64,000 bases of DNA from Sistotremastrum niveocremeum HHB9708 (GCA_001630475.1 KV419408.1:434001-498000); one strand, 5' to 3'; numbered from the stretch's first letter, positions 25,636-37,316 are shown. The notes: generated by a model not told the origin, from the letters alone. A program made the numbers and translations.

Positions 25636-25847
25636 TGTGATTGTGCTAACGAACCCGACTCGCGTTCGCGTGTTGATATAAGGTTGGAAAGGCTGACGAG
25701 TCGTTGCTTGCGTGTCCCGAGTGCGTAGCTCTCTAGAATTTCTACAACCCTCGTGCCTCGACGCGCGTCACCTTCGAGACTGCGCGCTAAAGGAGATTTG
25801 AACATCCGACACCCGCTTCGGCAGGGTTAGCTTGAGGTTAGCTTCCG
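25636..25847. promoter_or_regulatory. Bidirectional promoter BLM10 / CHI-fold gene
   Basis: Only 212 bp separate the two divergent start codons, so both core promoters must lie here. I see no clear TATA box. The region is GC-moderate with several CGCG-containing words. Confidence 0.5.
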
Positions 25848-26920
25848 ATGTTCAGACAGAGCTCACTCATTTTCAGGTCGACACAGGCGTCGGTCTGTCG
25901 TTCAAGGCTGCTCCAGTCACCACTTCATACCTTCATAAAACACCCAGCCACTCGTCGCCGTCATTTTCACGGCTATGGCATTTTCCTGTCCTCGATTGCT
26001 GTATGCATGGCATTGACGTCCGCCGTGCATCTTGATGCCCCCGCTAAAGCAGAAATACGCGGTGCGCTATACCACTTCACAAACCCCGCTTTTCTCAATA
26101 TTCATTACAGAGGATACCGCGACTTCAATCCCGTCCGAGACAAGTTTACGCATACCATCCCGGCCTCCCTTACCCACCTGTACTTTACTGGGAGTTGGTG
26201 TTCGGAAGGTGTCCTTCTTGAGAGTCAAAGTGTATTCAGTGGCGCTGTATGCGGATTTATCCGACCCGAAACTGGAGGTAAACTGCCAACCTGTCACTGC
26301 TATACCAAGATTCAGTCAAATTACAGATTCCCAAAACGCTGTCTGCAGATGAGCAGATATCATATATCATAAACAACACGACCTGTATCTTACGTATAGG
26401 TACGCACTGGAGTAAACTCATCTCGTAATGCTGACTAGGGTGTAGTTCCTACGCGATCGACTTCATTCAGCCACTTGAGAGATGGGTTTATGAGAGCTCT
26501 TTATGCCAGGGCGAAGCTCGCCCGTGACGAAGGTACTTTGTCCTCGGAGACAGAGAACGTCAGCCTTTTAATCATCTACTTTCATGAATGCGACATTAAT
26601 ATATGAAAACAGGGTATCCAAGGACCTTTGCGAAAACTCAAATCCATGTTTCCAAACATGCCACTTCAGAAACATACCCCTTTGGACATCATTCTGCTAG
26701 CCCCTCAGCCAGGCAAACAGAGAACATTGATCGTTCGGGATCTAGGCTCCGTTGAAGATAGTTGGGTTGCAACAGAATTCTTCCAATCATATTTTAGTGG
26801 CGAAGGGATTAGCCCCCCGGTAAGGACATGTTTCCTGCGTCCTGGCTTTCAATGCTTATCAAAACACAGATGAAACAAGACGTCATTCGAAGTTTAGAAC
26901 ATATAGAGACAATAAGATAG
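25848..26920 (+). CDS. Mitochondrial chalcone-isomerase-fold protein (AIM18/AIM46-like)
   Basis: This is a fungal protein of the chalcone isomerase fold. In yeast such proteins (Aim18, Aim46) are mitochondrial, have been linked to haem binding, and lack chalcone isomerase activity. The N-terminus (MFRQSSLIFRSTQASVCRSR) is a strong mitochondrial presequence. A single hydrophobic segment follows (GIFLSSIAVCMALTSAV). Spliced exons give EIREDTATSIPSETSLRIPS, then the family core LLGVGVRKVSFLRVKVYSVA. Next come PKTLSADEQISYIINNTTC, then VPTRSTSFSHLRDGFMRALY and PLRKLKSMFPNMPLQKHTPL. The final exon reads MKQDVIRSLEHIETIR. One intron (about 26561-26614) needs an unusual GTCAGC donor to keep frame; the nearby GTACTT donor would break it. 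The gene is convergent with the NRAMP gene, with 67 bp between the stops. Confidence 0.85.
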
Positions 26921-26987
26921 TGTTGCATGCTAAGTACAGTGTTTGGATTCTTCAAAATACATCCTTTTCTACGCCCACAACTACAAT

Positions 26988-29050
26988 TTAATTCGCCAAC
27001 CCCATATCCCCATACACAATGAGGGATATGATAGCGTACACGTTCGCGGCCAGCACGACAACGAATATGAGATACCCCAGGTACTTCATAATTCTTCCGT
27101 TGGCAAAGTTCAAGTCTGGCTCAGACTTATCTTCTGCCTTCACTCTCATGATGTACGAGGAGGATGTGAGGAACACAAGAGGGAAAACAATGAAAGGAAG
27201 GACGAGAGATAAAACAACCTGCGATGCAACGAGAACAGCGTTCAAACCGTCGCGTCCTACTACAGCTGCGACCAGAGTAGCAGGAAGGAGAGCAATCGTC
27301 CGAGTGATGAACCGAGTCAAGAATGGCTAGAGTGGGGTGAGATCATTGCTCGGCGAGAATGACGGACGGCATTACTCACAGACATCTTAAATTCAAGAAA
27401 GCCCTCAGACACAATCTGCCCAGACAATGTTGCAGTGATACTAGCACTTTGACCTGAAGCCAGTAACGCTATAGCAAAGACAACCGCAGCAGCTACACAA
27501 GCGTTGAACTCATAATCCAAGTTGCTTGGACTAAAAACTCACGTTTTCCGATCCTCATCGCGATAAGATCATAGGCATCAAAGAGACTTGCAGGTCCGTT
27601 TGTTCCACGCATACTGGGATCGACGTCATAGAAGAAGACTGCACCCGCCAGAATCAGAATCCTGATTTTCCCTCAGTCTCGCGATAATTTTGAGCTGTTT
27701 CCAACGTACGCTGAATTGATGACGACTGCAAAGCCGAGAAGACTCATGGCTAATCGGCCCATTGAGTCAACTGTGTCGGTCCACGGCGAACAGGCAACGA
27801 TGACGTACCGACATCAATAACACCATGAATCAGATGGGCTCGAACGAATGACAACGAGTTATTCTGGAAATCTCCATGACGCAGAGGCGAACTAAAGTTG
27901 TCTGCCTTCCTGACGGCAAAAAGTGATTTCAGGTACCGCGCCGGATTTCGTTGGGGCCTTGACGGCGGTGCGGGCAACTCTGCTTCTTCGGGAGATACTC
28001 GGTCTAATGTAGCAAGTGAAGAACCTAAGAACAGAGCGTGTGGCATCACGGTCGCGCCAAGGATGCCGATCGCTATATGAATCGAACGAGGCGCAATAAG
28101 TGCCTGAAGCTAAGAATCAAGAACTGGATCGCTTACCTGTATATAAAGCACTCGGTTTAGTGAGATCTTTGGAAGGAAGGAACCCATCGAAAACCGTGGG
28201 CCAATGGGGTTGCACTTTAACGATAAGCACAACAAAGCAAGAGAACACCACCATAACCTATTTACATTGAACTCAAGATACGACCCTGGAGCTTTAGGAC
28301 ACACCATTGCAATAATCGATGCTTCAAACAAGCGGACTGGACTTTTCTTGCTTCCAGGATCTCCAATAAGTAGAATAAGGAATATGTCTACCGCGGTTAT
28401 GAGGACTGCCCCGTACAGGGGAAGGGAAGGGATCAAAAGGCTAAGCCCTATCGCGGAACCCTATTCATATTGGTCGGCCGCAGAACGAAGATGAGGGACA
28501 ATGAACTTTACTAGCAACTCCGCGAGGTCTGTAGCAATGATCGCAATCTGTGCAAAAGCGTAGAGGGGGTATAACACAAAGAATCGGACCAGACGGGGAT
28601 GACGAGGATGATTCTTGAGGAGAATCCGGCAATGAGTTGCAAGATCTGTACCTTTTATGAGATGCCATGTTTTTCTGAATATTAACAACATACCGAGGCC
28701 CGTCACACATCCAAGTCTGGCGGACATGATCTTCTCGGAGTAATCGTAATTCAATACACATCATTCCGGAGCAAGAACGTTCTTACCTGAAGAACTACAG
28801 CCCCAAGGCCCGAAAGCAGTACAACGAAGAGCAGCTTGTATCCATAGAGCGAACCCGCCTGCAAGTCGACGGACCAATTGCCAGGATCGAAATAGGCAAC
28901 ACTGGCAATAATGCCAGCACCGACATGCTTTGTACAATGATGTGCTACCGCGTGTCCAATCTTACGCACGCGCGTCCATGGTCTGAGTGGCTTTGGGACA
29001 AGATGTGGCCTCTCCTGTTGATCGCGCTGTTCTGAGAGCTCAGACGACAT
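26988..29050 (-). CDS. NRAMP-family divalent metal transporter (Smf type)
   Basis: This is a proton-coupled importer of Mn2+, Fe2+ or related metals, expected in the plasma membrane or an endosomal/vacuolar membrane. The cytosolic N-terminus ([20 protein letters not shown]) precedes helix 1, which carries the metal-binding DPGN motif ([19 protein letters not shown]). The helix 6 MPH motif is [20 protein letters not shown]. Other helices include [39 protein letters not shown] and [20 protein letters not shown]. The C-terminus ends VYGDMGLAN. Key metal-ligand residues (Asp, Asn and Met of DPGN/MPH) are visible. At least nine exons are split by short introns. A hydrophilic loop of roughly 60 residues after MPH is longer than I expect for the family. 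The protein is head-to-head with MED6, 194 bp apart. Confidence 0.92.
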
Positions 29051-29244
29051 GCTGGGGATTCAGAGCAGTCGTGAGGGCCTCTGCGAAGGCGGGGCGCTAT
29101 CAAGGAGAGGTCAGTACCGACATCGTGGGCCGCCATACCAGTACCACTGCTATGGCTTTGAGACTGCATGACTACAGGGGCCGACGATGTTTGCTCGGTG
29201 TTTGCACTCAATTCGTTCACACCCAAACTCTCACCAGTAATCCT

Positions 29245-30403
29245 ATGGCGTCCGCGGTGAACGTAGAGGCCGTTATTGAAGATCTGCACCCTCTTGACGA
29301 CCATAGCCACAAGTTCTTCATCTGGCCAGAATGGATTGCAGTAAAGAAAATGAACTATATCTCGCAAGACGCATTCACAATCTTGGCCACAGGCTCTCTC
29401 TGAACCTCTCACGGCTGAAACGGCATTTGAATATTTCACGACTTCCATGTTCTACGACAAACAAAGCAACAACCAAGTTCTTCGGATGCAGACAATGCAT
29501 ACGGGCACATCCATTGCCAACGAGGCCGAAGAGCTCAAGTGCGTGTGCTTTTATACCCATCGTCTTGGATAGCGAATCTGGAGGTTGGCTCAGACGCTTT
29601 ACGGGCCTTGAATTTGCTCTGGTCCACGCGGAGCCACCTTCATTCTTCATCATTCACAAGCGGGAGCGTGTCTCTCCGGAGGAAGGTCAGTCCAAATTTA
29701 TCTGTGGCACATGAAGGCCCTTATTCTGATTTTTTTACCCTCAGTGCGGCCGCTGGCTGCTTACTTCATCGTGAATAACCGTATATACCAGTCGCCGGAT
29801 ATTTACTCGGTGTTGTCGAATCGATTGGTCTGCGTGTCTGAGCTTGTAAGACAGCATCGAAATGACGAATCTCCTTCAGCTCACTGCGGTACATTCTTTG
29901 CAAAGTTCGTTGGACATCCTGCGGTCTTATAGACCAGACTACACTCCGAGGACTGGGTTCGCTTGGCCAATAGTCGAAGACGCCAAGAGCGTGGGGGGAG
30001 GCTCAGTCCGCACTGATGATGTTCGGAACGAAAGGACAGATGGAGAACGTCAGAGACGCTCGAAGCCCGGACCGGATGCGCCAAGGAAAAGAGAGAATCT
30101 CACGTTCTTATTGAACGCAATGCAGACGACGGCCGTACACTCGAATGCGTCTTTTGCGCAGAGAGCTGAAGAGGCACTGGCGGGAGAAGCAACTTCAGAG
30201 TCAGCTACGGGATCCACAGCGAGCCCCTCAGTACGAATTGGAACACCGGGTGCACTGTCGTCGAACCCATCTGTCTTGGAGGGCCCCAGCAAAGCCGCGC
30301 AGACAAAGAAGAAAAAGAAAAGTAAGTGTTCGGCATGACACACTGAATGTCGAGCCTGACCATGTTCATTTCCGCAGAAGCTACTTCATTTGCTATGCCT
30401 TGA
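29245..30403 (+). CDS. MED6: Mediator complex subunit 6
   Basis: This is a head-module subunit of Mediator, the bridge between transcription factors and RNA polymerase II. Exon 1 (MASAVNVEAVIEDLHPLDDH then KFFIWPEWIA) splices to LSEPLTAETAFEYFTTSMFY and DKQSNNQVLRMQTMHTGTSI. This is the family's signature, ending N-x-VLRMQ. Then come LEFALVHAEPPSFFIIHKRE and VRPLAAYFIVNNRIYQSPDI with YSVLSNRLLTAVHSLQSSL. A disordered, Ser/Ala-rich C-terminal tail ends in a Lys run. A GT-AG intron (about 30320-30376) adds the last codons ATSFAMP. Without splicing the frame would stop at 30338 after SKCSA. The poly-Lys terminus is usual for fungal Med6. Confidence 0.92.
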
Positions 30404-30766
30404 GTTGATTACCCGCTCGGGCTGTCATGTTTCCACGCACGTTGTCATTCTCTCCATCTCTCCACCCACTCCCGTGGCCCATGTAACCCCTAAAATTAAT
30501 CCAATCTACTTGCAATGGAGACTTCATTTCCCACAATCGGCAGCAGCGTGAGGAGCACGTCAAAGGACCGGCACTTGCATCGGCCAGTGAGGGCCAACTG
30601 ATTTTGCGTCATTTTCTTTCCTTTTTCGGCCAACACCCAAATACATGACGATGCCGGAGTTTCAACCTACAGGGTGGCGCGTTTCGTCAGCCACTCGTCA
30701 TCTCATATATCTGCGGGCTATAAAGGCAACCTAAAAAGACAGGATGAACCCCCCAACAACTAAAAC
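30404..30766. promoter_or_regulatory. Promoter region of the Asn/Gly-rich stress-type gene
   Basis: The gap is about 360 bp. A consensus TATA box (TATAAAG) lies at 30719-30725, 42 bp before the ATG. CCCCT, the core of the yeast stress-response element, occurs at 30487-30491. Whether that element works in this fungus is unknown. Confidence 0.5.
30719..30725 (+). promoter_or_regulatory. TATA box
   Basis: TATAAAG precedes the ATG at 30767 by 42 bp, a good spacing for a short leader. It is the clearest TATA box in the window and suggests a strongly regulated gene. Confidence 0.6.
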
Positions 30767-31586
30767 ATGTCTAACTACGATAACAACAACTTCGACAGCA
30801 ACTCCAACAACCAGTACGGAAACTCTGGCATAGCTGGAAATGCCGGTGCCTTCGACAACACTTCAGGTGGAGGTCAAGGAGGCTTTGGTAGTGGCGGCGG
30901 CGGCGGATACGGAGACAATGGTAGCACTCTTCATTTGCCTGCAATCATCGTCGCTGAAAATTTGAATGAAGCGTCGGGCCTGCAAAATCAGTTTGATAAC
31001 TCGGGCAATCAAGGATCCGGGTTTGACAGCTCGAGAGGCGGAGCCGATCGATTTGACAACTCCGGAAACCAGAATTCTGGGTTTGACAATTCCACTGGAG
31101 GTGGATTTTCGAATAACCCTGGATCTGGTGCCATTCCCCAGGACAACATTGGTGGTCAGTACAGTTGAATTGTCTTACTAGCACCTGTTCTTAACTCTGT
31201 CAACCAGGCGCTGGATTCCAGCAGGACAACTTCAACTCGAACTCCGGTTCAGGAGGGTACAATGATTCCAATAACTCTGGAACCGGTACCGATAACTACG
31301 GCTCTTCCAACAACTCTGGAAACAACTACGGTTCCTCCAATGATTCACAAAATTACGGGTCCAATGACTCGCAGAACTACGATGACGGAAACTCGGGCCG
31401 CAATAAGCCGAGTTTCGGAGACAAATTGAAAGGTCCGTACATCATTGCATTCAGCTGTTGATTATCCTGACAACTTTCGTAGGCGGCGCAGAGGAGTTGG
31501 CCGGAAAGGTTACGCGCAATCAGGGACTGGCCGAGAGAGGTGCTGAGAGAAAAACCGGTGACTTTGACGGCAATCGCAACTATTAA
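30767..31586 (+). CDS. Asn/Gly/Ser-rich hydrophilic protein with CsbD-like C-terminus
   Basis: I do not recognise a named orthologue. The protein is extremely hydrophilic. The first two thirds are repeats of Asn, Ser, Gly, Asp and Phe/Tyr (FDNSGNQGSGFDSSRGG; NNYGSSNDSQNYGSNDSQNY). The last exon (GGAEELAGKVTRNQGLAERG then AERKTGDFDG) resembles the CsbD-like stress-protein motif of bacteria and fungi. The start MSNYDNNNFDSNSN follows a TATA box. Introns at about 31154-31208 and 31433-31483 are needed. A further 51-nt segment (30927-30977, GTAGCA...GAAG) looks intronic because it breaks the composition, yet it is in frame and stop-free. A role as a stress- or desiccation-related hydrophilin is inference from composition and promoter. 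Confidence 0.75.
30992..31111 (+). repeat. Two 60-bp tandem coding repeats
   Basis: Two adjacent 60-bp units (30992-31051 and 31052-31111) encode similar 20-residue blocks starting FDNSGNQ. The second differs by scattered substitutions, for example GSGFDSSRGG versus NSGFDNSTGG. They are likely internal duplications. Confidence 0.75.
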
Positions 31587-31742
31587 GTTTCTCGAGCCCT
31601 TCGCGACGGAGATGAAATTAGTGTAAGGAAGTAGTATCACAACTGTATTTCTAGCTCTTTCCGGACCCACAAATAATCACGAATGCACCGTGGCCATGAG
31701 TCAGTTGCTATCGGTTTCGCATTGTCACTAGTCACGCAAGAA

Positions 31743-34700
31743 TCAATATTCATCAGCATCTTGAACACTTGCTGCTCGACTGCTCCTTCGAGACGCCACA
31801 GACGAGGGTCGGTATTGAGGATTTGGACTTGCGAGAAAAGCGGGATCAAGATAGTTCTCGCTGAGAGATGTTCCCGAAGGCTCACGCCGAACGGGTCGAT
31901 TGCGGCCCAAAGTTAGAGGACGACTCAATGGACCAACCGCGACAGGTAAACCGTCACGCGTTTGGGGTCCATCTGTCGCAGGCGGTATATATTCTGACTC
32001 CTGCCGATTATCAGGGAGCGCCCCACCAGTCCATCCCCAGGGACTTCGATTAGCTGACATGGATCCAGTGGCCGCCGGCGGGGGTAAGGGATTATTCAAC
32101 GCCCCAAAGGGACTACGAAGCATCGATAAAGAGACAGGAGGCTGTTGCTCCTGCGATTGTGGCCAAGGGCTTTGCGGGATGCTGTGGATACTGGGTCCAG
32201 CTGATGGAGGCAGGGGTTGATTGAAAGTCGCCGTTGATCCAGGCAGCGGCACCTGCAGGGCCGCAGCACCCGGGGTAAGACCCGCAGGGTACTGCATTCT
32301 TGGAGTTGTGGGTGCCAACTGATTGACATTCCTTGTTGACCACGCAGGGGTTGTGGGTTGCGTTTGAGGCATCCCAGGTGGAACAAAGCCATTGCGAGAG
32401 TTGGGCCTCGGCAAGTCATTTGGCGGAAGGGCAGCCGGCGTCCTCGCAGGAGTCCTACTATTTCGCAAAATGCCCCTTGGGGGCACAGGATTATTGTTTA
32501 TAGAGCTTTGAGGAATGGGATGGTCTGGGTACACTGTTCCATCATGAATCGACGCAGTTTCATAGTCGATTGTAGGGATGTCTCCACGCGATAATGGACG
32601 AGCGCCGCGCGATCTATTGCTGCTCGCGCTGGTGACGCTGCGAGCTCGTCGAACAGGCATTGCAGGAGTTCCCGGAGGATAAACACGCCGGTTAGGATCG
32701 TCATACAGAGATTCTTCGTCTGAAGACATGGAGTCTCTAACTGTTGTGACAGGGGATTGGGCTGTAGAAAGTCTTCCAACAGGGCGGCCTGCAGGATATT
32801 GCGCAGGAACGACTACCGGACCAGATGCACTAGAGCTAGATGAAGCTCGTGATCTACTATGACCTGAATATGGTGCAGGCATCGTGAGCTGAGCAGACCG
32901 CGGCGTCTGCGAACTCTGAATAGGATGTGTCGACGGAGGCCTGCTACGAGGCGGAGGAAGATCGAACGGATCTGATGCAGGCGGGTGATAAATGGGTACA
33001 GGTGCTTGATAAGGAGATGCACGGGGTGTTCGATCATGAAGTGGAAGAGGAGCAGATACAGGTTGAACATCGAACGAGCCGCCGCTATCGGGAATGGGAG
33101 GCCCCGTAGCCTCAAAGAAACCATAATCCATTGGGACTGGCGGAACTGAAAGTTGAGCGAGTGAGAACGAAAGCATTTCTGGAAAACCCATCATAACGCA
33201 CTTATTGGCGGCTCTCCCGGACCCAGTTGAGGGGTTCTTGGACGCGACATGGCTTGATTAGGCGTTCTAGGGCGCGACATTGACTGAATAGGCGTTCTAG
33301 GGCGCGACATCGCCTGTGTAGGTGTTACAGGGCGAGATAAAGGGCTGGGATACTCCATAGGATTAGACTCGTAGTTTGCTGCGGTATGCCTAGAAATATT
33401 AGAAGGGGGACGTGACTGTAACAGGCGTCAATAACGAGGATTTCTGAAACTTGAAATCATACAGGAGGATGTATAGTAATTTCGGGAACAGCAGTCTCCA
33501 TTGACTCAGAACGCCGATGCCTCAGAGATTGTGCAGGGCTTCTCAGAACCGCGTCGCTCAATGCCCTGGAACGTGTAGATCGGGGCGAGGCGAAACCATT
33601 GACAGATCTGATATCCCTACCGACAACACCTTCGTCATAAGGCGCTGGGGCAGGCATGTTATTAGAGAAGGATGCCGTATCAAAGCCACCAAGGTTATCG
33701 GGCAAGTCTTGATTTCCCCGCGCTGGCGTTGCGTGAATACTGCTCCGCCGCGAGACTGGTGTGTGCGAACGGGAGGGAATCTGCGGCTATAACACATGGA
33801 GCTTGCCTTTAGCCAGATTGAACAATGTACGGAGATATGTTACTGACTTCATTTCGTAGACTTCAAGAACATAGTGAAAAATGAGGATCATAACGAAATA
33901 CAAGGCAAGATAGCCTACCTAATGCCTCCGGTATCTGAGTAGCGCCTATCTCCTGAAAACCCAGTATCTCCCCGAGGTTCGTTCCATTGTTGATCGCCAT
34001 CCCAGCCAGACTGGCGAGGACTTCGAGTATCTCTCCTGTCGAGTTCCTCTGCCATCCGACGGGGACTTGATGGGTCAACGACCGATCCTTCAGGGATCAC
34101 GGAAAGGCCAGGGCTGACAGCGTTCCGCAGAGGTGCACGACGGGGCGTTTGAGCATTTGAGTCATCTGCCAGCATCTCACCTCTAGCAATGTCATAGTTT
34201 GAGACGCGACTAGATGCGGAAGAAGGAGAGGCAGGACGCCAATTGCTATCTTGAGTCGGAGCTGGCTCGCCTGAATATGCATAATCCCTATTAAGGATGT
34301 CACCAGGGGACGAAGGACGACTGGTCGTGGGAAGGCGTATAGAATTGCTACGAGGCGATAACCCAGGACTAGGATCAATTTCATGAGGCGGAGGCAAAGA
34401 TATACGACCCTGAGCGGAAGTGGGGATGTAACCGTCAGGTAAATGTTCACCGTGAGGGCGTGGCGAGAGAACCTCATTATGCACGGAGCGAGGGGGAGAG
34501 ACCATGTCTCTACGGTCGATATCGGGTGGCTCGGTTGTGATAGCTGGAAGAGGTTCGTCGATGATTTCGCGAGGATCCTCAGCGATAGTGGCCTCCGACC
34601 GATCTGTGTTGCGGCTTATGTTTTGGTAGCGAGAAGGTCGTTCGCGTTCACGAGTTGAAGGACCTGCCGGGTCTGACTGGAAATAGTTTTCTCTTTGGGA

Positions 34701-35466
34701 GAGAATAGACTCCAAGGCACCACGGTCACTTCCATCTCTGCGAAGGAGCCTATCGAACGCACGAAGCGCCTTTTCTCGCTCTTCCATTCGTCCTTCTTCA
34801 CGTCCTTCTTCATATCCTTGTCGGAGACCTTCCTCCCTTCCTTGATTGCGCGCCTCCTCCAGTAGTCGTTCTTCTTTGAGGAGTCTGAGTTCTTGCTTCA
34901 CCTTCGCTGCTGACTCCTGCGCGACGTTTCTTTGCTCGGCGACTTTGTTGTATTCGAGCTGGGCCTTTTGAATCTCCTTGTTCGCGTTGCCCAGCTGAAT
35001 TTTGTACAATTGCAGTTCTTCATTGGCGCGAGCGGCTTCGGCAACAGCAGCTTTCTTCGCTACTATAAGCTCTCGTAGACGAGACTCCGCTTCGTTGGCG
35101 CGAGCCATTTCAGCTTCGACCAAAGTGACTTTGTCGATCAATTCGGAACGCAGGAATTTAGTCTCTCGTTGCTGCATCTCATCAGAGGCATTTCCTTTCT
35201 AGCAATATGTCGGACACGAACCTCATACAGCAGTAGTCGTTCTCGATCCCGACGCTCTGCACGAGCATCATCTTTCTCACGTCGTTTTGACTTGTGTCGC
35301 GGTGACTGTTTCGGCGGCTGCGAGAACAGTGCTCTTTCGGAAGTAGTTGAATGTGGCGAGGTCACTCCATTCAAGTCTTGTCCAGCTTCACTAGCAAACA
35401 AATATATAACTGGTTTGAACCTTAACTGGAGATAAACGCGCCCTACGCCATATCTGTCTCAAGCAT
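31743..35466 (-). CDS. Coiled-coil and disordered protein of unknown function
   Basis: I do not recognise a named family. The start at 35466 (MLETDMA) splices over a 59-nt intron to EAGQDLNGVTSPHS. A very basic/acidic helical stretch follows (SKRREKDDARAERRDRERLL). After another intron comes a long coiled coil from about residue 65 to 215 (RSELIDKVTLVEAEMARANE; KAALVEAEM-like heptads; QGREEGLRQGYEEGREEGRM). The remaining roughly 850 residues are low-complexity Ser/Pro/Arg-rich sequence typical of intrinsic disorder. Several short exons lie between about 33200 and 33900. Residues coded at 33231-33350 are four SRPRTP repeats. The stop at 31743 follows SSRAASVQDADEY. The many SP/TP and RxxS sites suggest phosphorylation. 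A cytoskeletal or scaffold role is possible but unsupported. Confidence 0.8.
33231..33350 (-). repeat. Four 30-bp tandem repeats encoding SRPRTP decapeptides
   Basis: Units at 33231-33260, 33261-33290, 33291-33320 and 33321-33350 keep exact 30-bp register. The three inner and 3' units read (T/I/N)Q(A/S)MSRPRTP. The fourth, at 33321-33350, is degenerate (PLSRPVTP). The repeat sits inside the disordered protein and gives regularly spaced TP sites. Confidence 0.85.
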
Positions 35467-35727
35467 GAGGCAAGTTCGTGGACAAGGGTTGATCGTGGGC
35501 AACGAGGCAGTTGGATTTGAGTCTTCGTGAGTGAGTTGGGATGGTTTAAGTTAGAGATATGATGAGCAAGGACGAGACTATCGAGAGATCCAAGAAACAC
35601 AAGAGCCTAAGATGATGTGCAGAAACCAGGGAACGATGCCGTTCGGTGAACGAAGGCATTGGAGGACCCTGGAGGCTTGTTTGTATCCGCGTCGGATTCG
35701 GCGCAAGCCAAACAAAAGCTGTCCGCC

Positions 35728-36160
35728 ATGAACCACATCGCTCGAGCGGTCGTGCCCTCCGTCTCTCGTTTGTCAATACAACGCAGATGGGCTTCACACG
35801 GCGCGCCTCATTACAATGAGCCAACAGGCTTCCTCTTTGGTGAAAAGGTGAGCCTTTTATAATCCCGACAAGACCTCCATAAATCCCGTCATCCAGCCAC
35901 TTCCTCCTGGCCAGAAGCGCAAACGCGAAGATTGGGAGACCATATGGTACTGGGGCATGTTTGGTGGAATGGCATTTGCGGGTGTGATGCTTTATTTCAA
36001 ACCCGATACCAGGTACGTGTCCGCTGCGCTTCTGACCATATTCAAGCTGACCACGCTGAACACTTGCAGTATCCAATCTTGGGCTTTGAAGGAAGCGAAA
36101 GAGAGAATGGCAGCAAGAGGCGATCTTCCGGAATATAAACCTTCGTCTGTCTCATCATAG
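35728..36160 (+). CDS. Complex I ESSS-type accessory subunit (NDUFB11 family)
   Basis: This is a small single-span subunit of the membrane arm of mitochondrial NADH:ubiquinone oxidoreductase. The start at 35728 (MNHIARAVVPSVSRLSIQRR) is a mitochondrial presequence. Family landmarks follow over three exons: EPTGFLFGEK, then PLPPGQKRKREDWETIWYWG with the membrane segment MFGGMAFAGVMLYFKPDT. The last exon is IQSWALKEAKERMAARGDLP. The protein is about 105 residues, as expected. An upstream in-frame Met is not available. The gene is divergent from the coiled-coil gene (261 bp) and convergent with the glycine cleavage H gene (146 bp between stops). Confidence 0.9.
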
Positions 36161-36306
36161 CATCCGCATGACACATACAACACTTTCGACCCTATTCTCC
36201 CTGGATTGCTACCACTTTTTAGAGGAAGAAATAAACCAGCTGTATCATATTCTTCTGCAAATAAATCGACAACCTCCACATTGCCAGTTCTCTATAGGTC
36301 GATCCT

Positions 36307-37066
36307 TCAGCTTGACCCTTCAGATTCACAGTGTGCCTTGTAGGCATCGGCCGTCAATAAGCCCTCGACCTGTTCCCAGTTAACGTAAATTTCCAAAAGA
36401 CGACAGAAGCACTCACTTCCGAAGGATTGGACAGCTTGACTTTGCACAACCAACCTACGTCGAGCGTTAAGTTTGACTTGCTTTTGTTTTCGAATCCCTC
36501 ACCTTTTTCATCGTCCACTTTATTCAACAATCCAGGCTTGTCGTCGAGTTCTTTGTTTATCTCCTCCACAATTCCTGACACAGGAGCATACTGTGGACAG
36601 CCATTAGCTATACAGTATCCCTTAAACCTCGCGTAAGTTTCACTCACGATGTCAGAAGCAGCTTTAACACTCTCAATTGCGCCAATTTGGTCTAGCGGTA
36701 GTTTCTCTCAGAGACTTCATAGTAACAGAATGGATTGAACGACTCACCTCCTTGGTTTACCGTTGTACCTACGTTAGGCAGTTCTACGAACACTACGTCT
36801 CCCAGACTTGACTGAGCGTAATCAGTGATGCTGATAGTGCCAACTCCTGTTTCAGTGTCGAAGACTACTGATTCATGGTCGGTCGTGTATCGAGTGGCTG
36901 TTTAAGACGGAAATCAGACTGAGTATTGTGCTCATAGAAATCTGCGCTGAGCAAACGCACTAACGATTGAACGATACGCTGATCGAACAAAAGGAAGGGC
37001 TACGGGACGTGAGCTAATTCTGGCTCGAGAGAGAGCAGCGGCTCGACAAAGGCGACCAGTGAACAT
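36307..37066 (-). CDS. GCV3: Glycine cleavage system H protein, mitochondrial
   Basis: This is the lipoyl carrier that shuttles the aminomethyl group between the P, T and L proteins of the glycine decarboxylase complex in the matrix. The start at 37066 (MFTGRLCRAAALSRARISSR) is a presequence. Exons then give TRYTTDHESVVFDTETGVGT and ISITDYAQSSLGDVVFVELP. Next is the lipoylation site IESVKAASDI with its acceptor Lys. After an intron come YAPVSGIVEEINKELDDKPG and the Gly-Trp-Leu segment GWLCKVKLSNPSE. The last exon ends LLTADAYKAHCES. One intron (48 nt, between DDEKG and WLCK) is a multiple of three and contains no stop, so gene finders may wrongly retain it. Protein size is normal for the family, about 160-170 residues. 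Confidence 0.93.
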
Positions 37067-37316
37067 GGCCAAGACAGAAAGCACTGGTAGCAGTCTAAAT
37101 GATATTTAGGCTATCTCAGGGCCTAGCCTTCCGAACGGCGAAGGTTGGCACGCAAAAATATTTTCGATTTCTAGAGCACGGCGACTCAAGTCTCCTTGAT
37201 AAGACACGGAGTGGGGTGGAAAGATACATTATTAAGAGTAATATCGAGGGGGTGAACATGAGTGTTAGGTCAACGAAATATAAGTAAATGTTAGGTACAA
37301 GGACCTAGGCAGGATT

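Noticed and set aside
29245-30338. MED6 ending at SKCSA without the last intron
   Set aside because: A good GTAAGT donor and TCCGCAG acceptor follow the Lys run and give a short tail. The unspliced stop remains a minor alternative.
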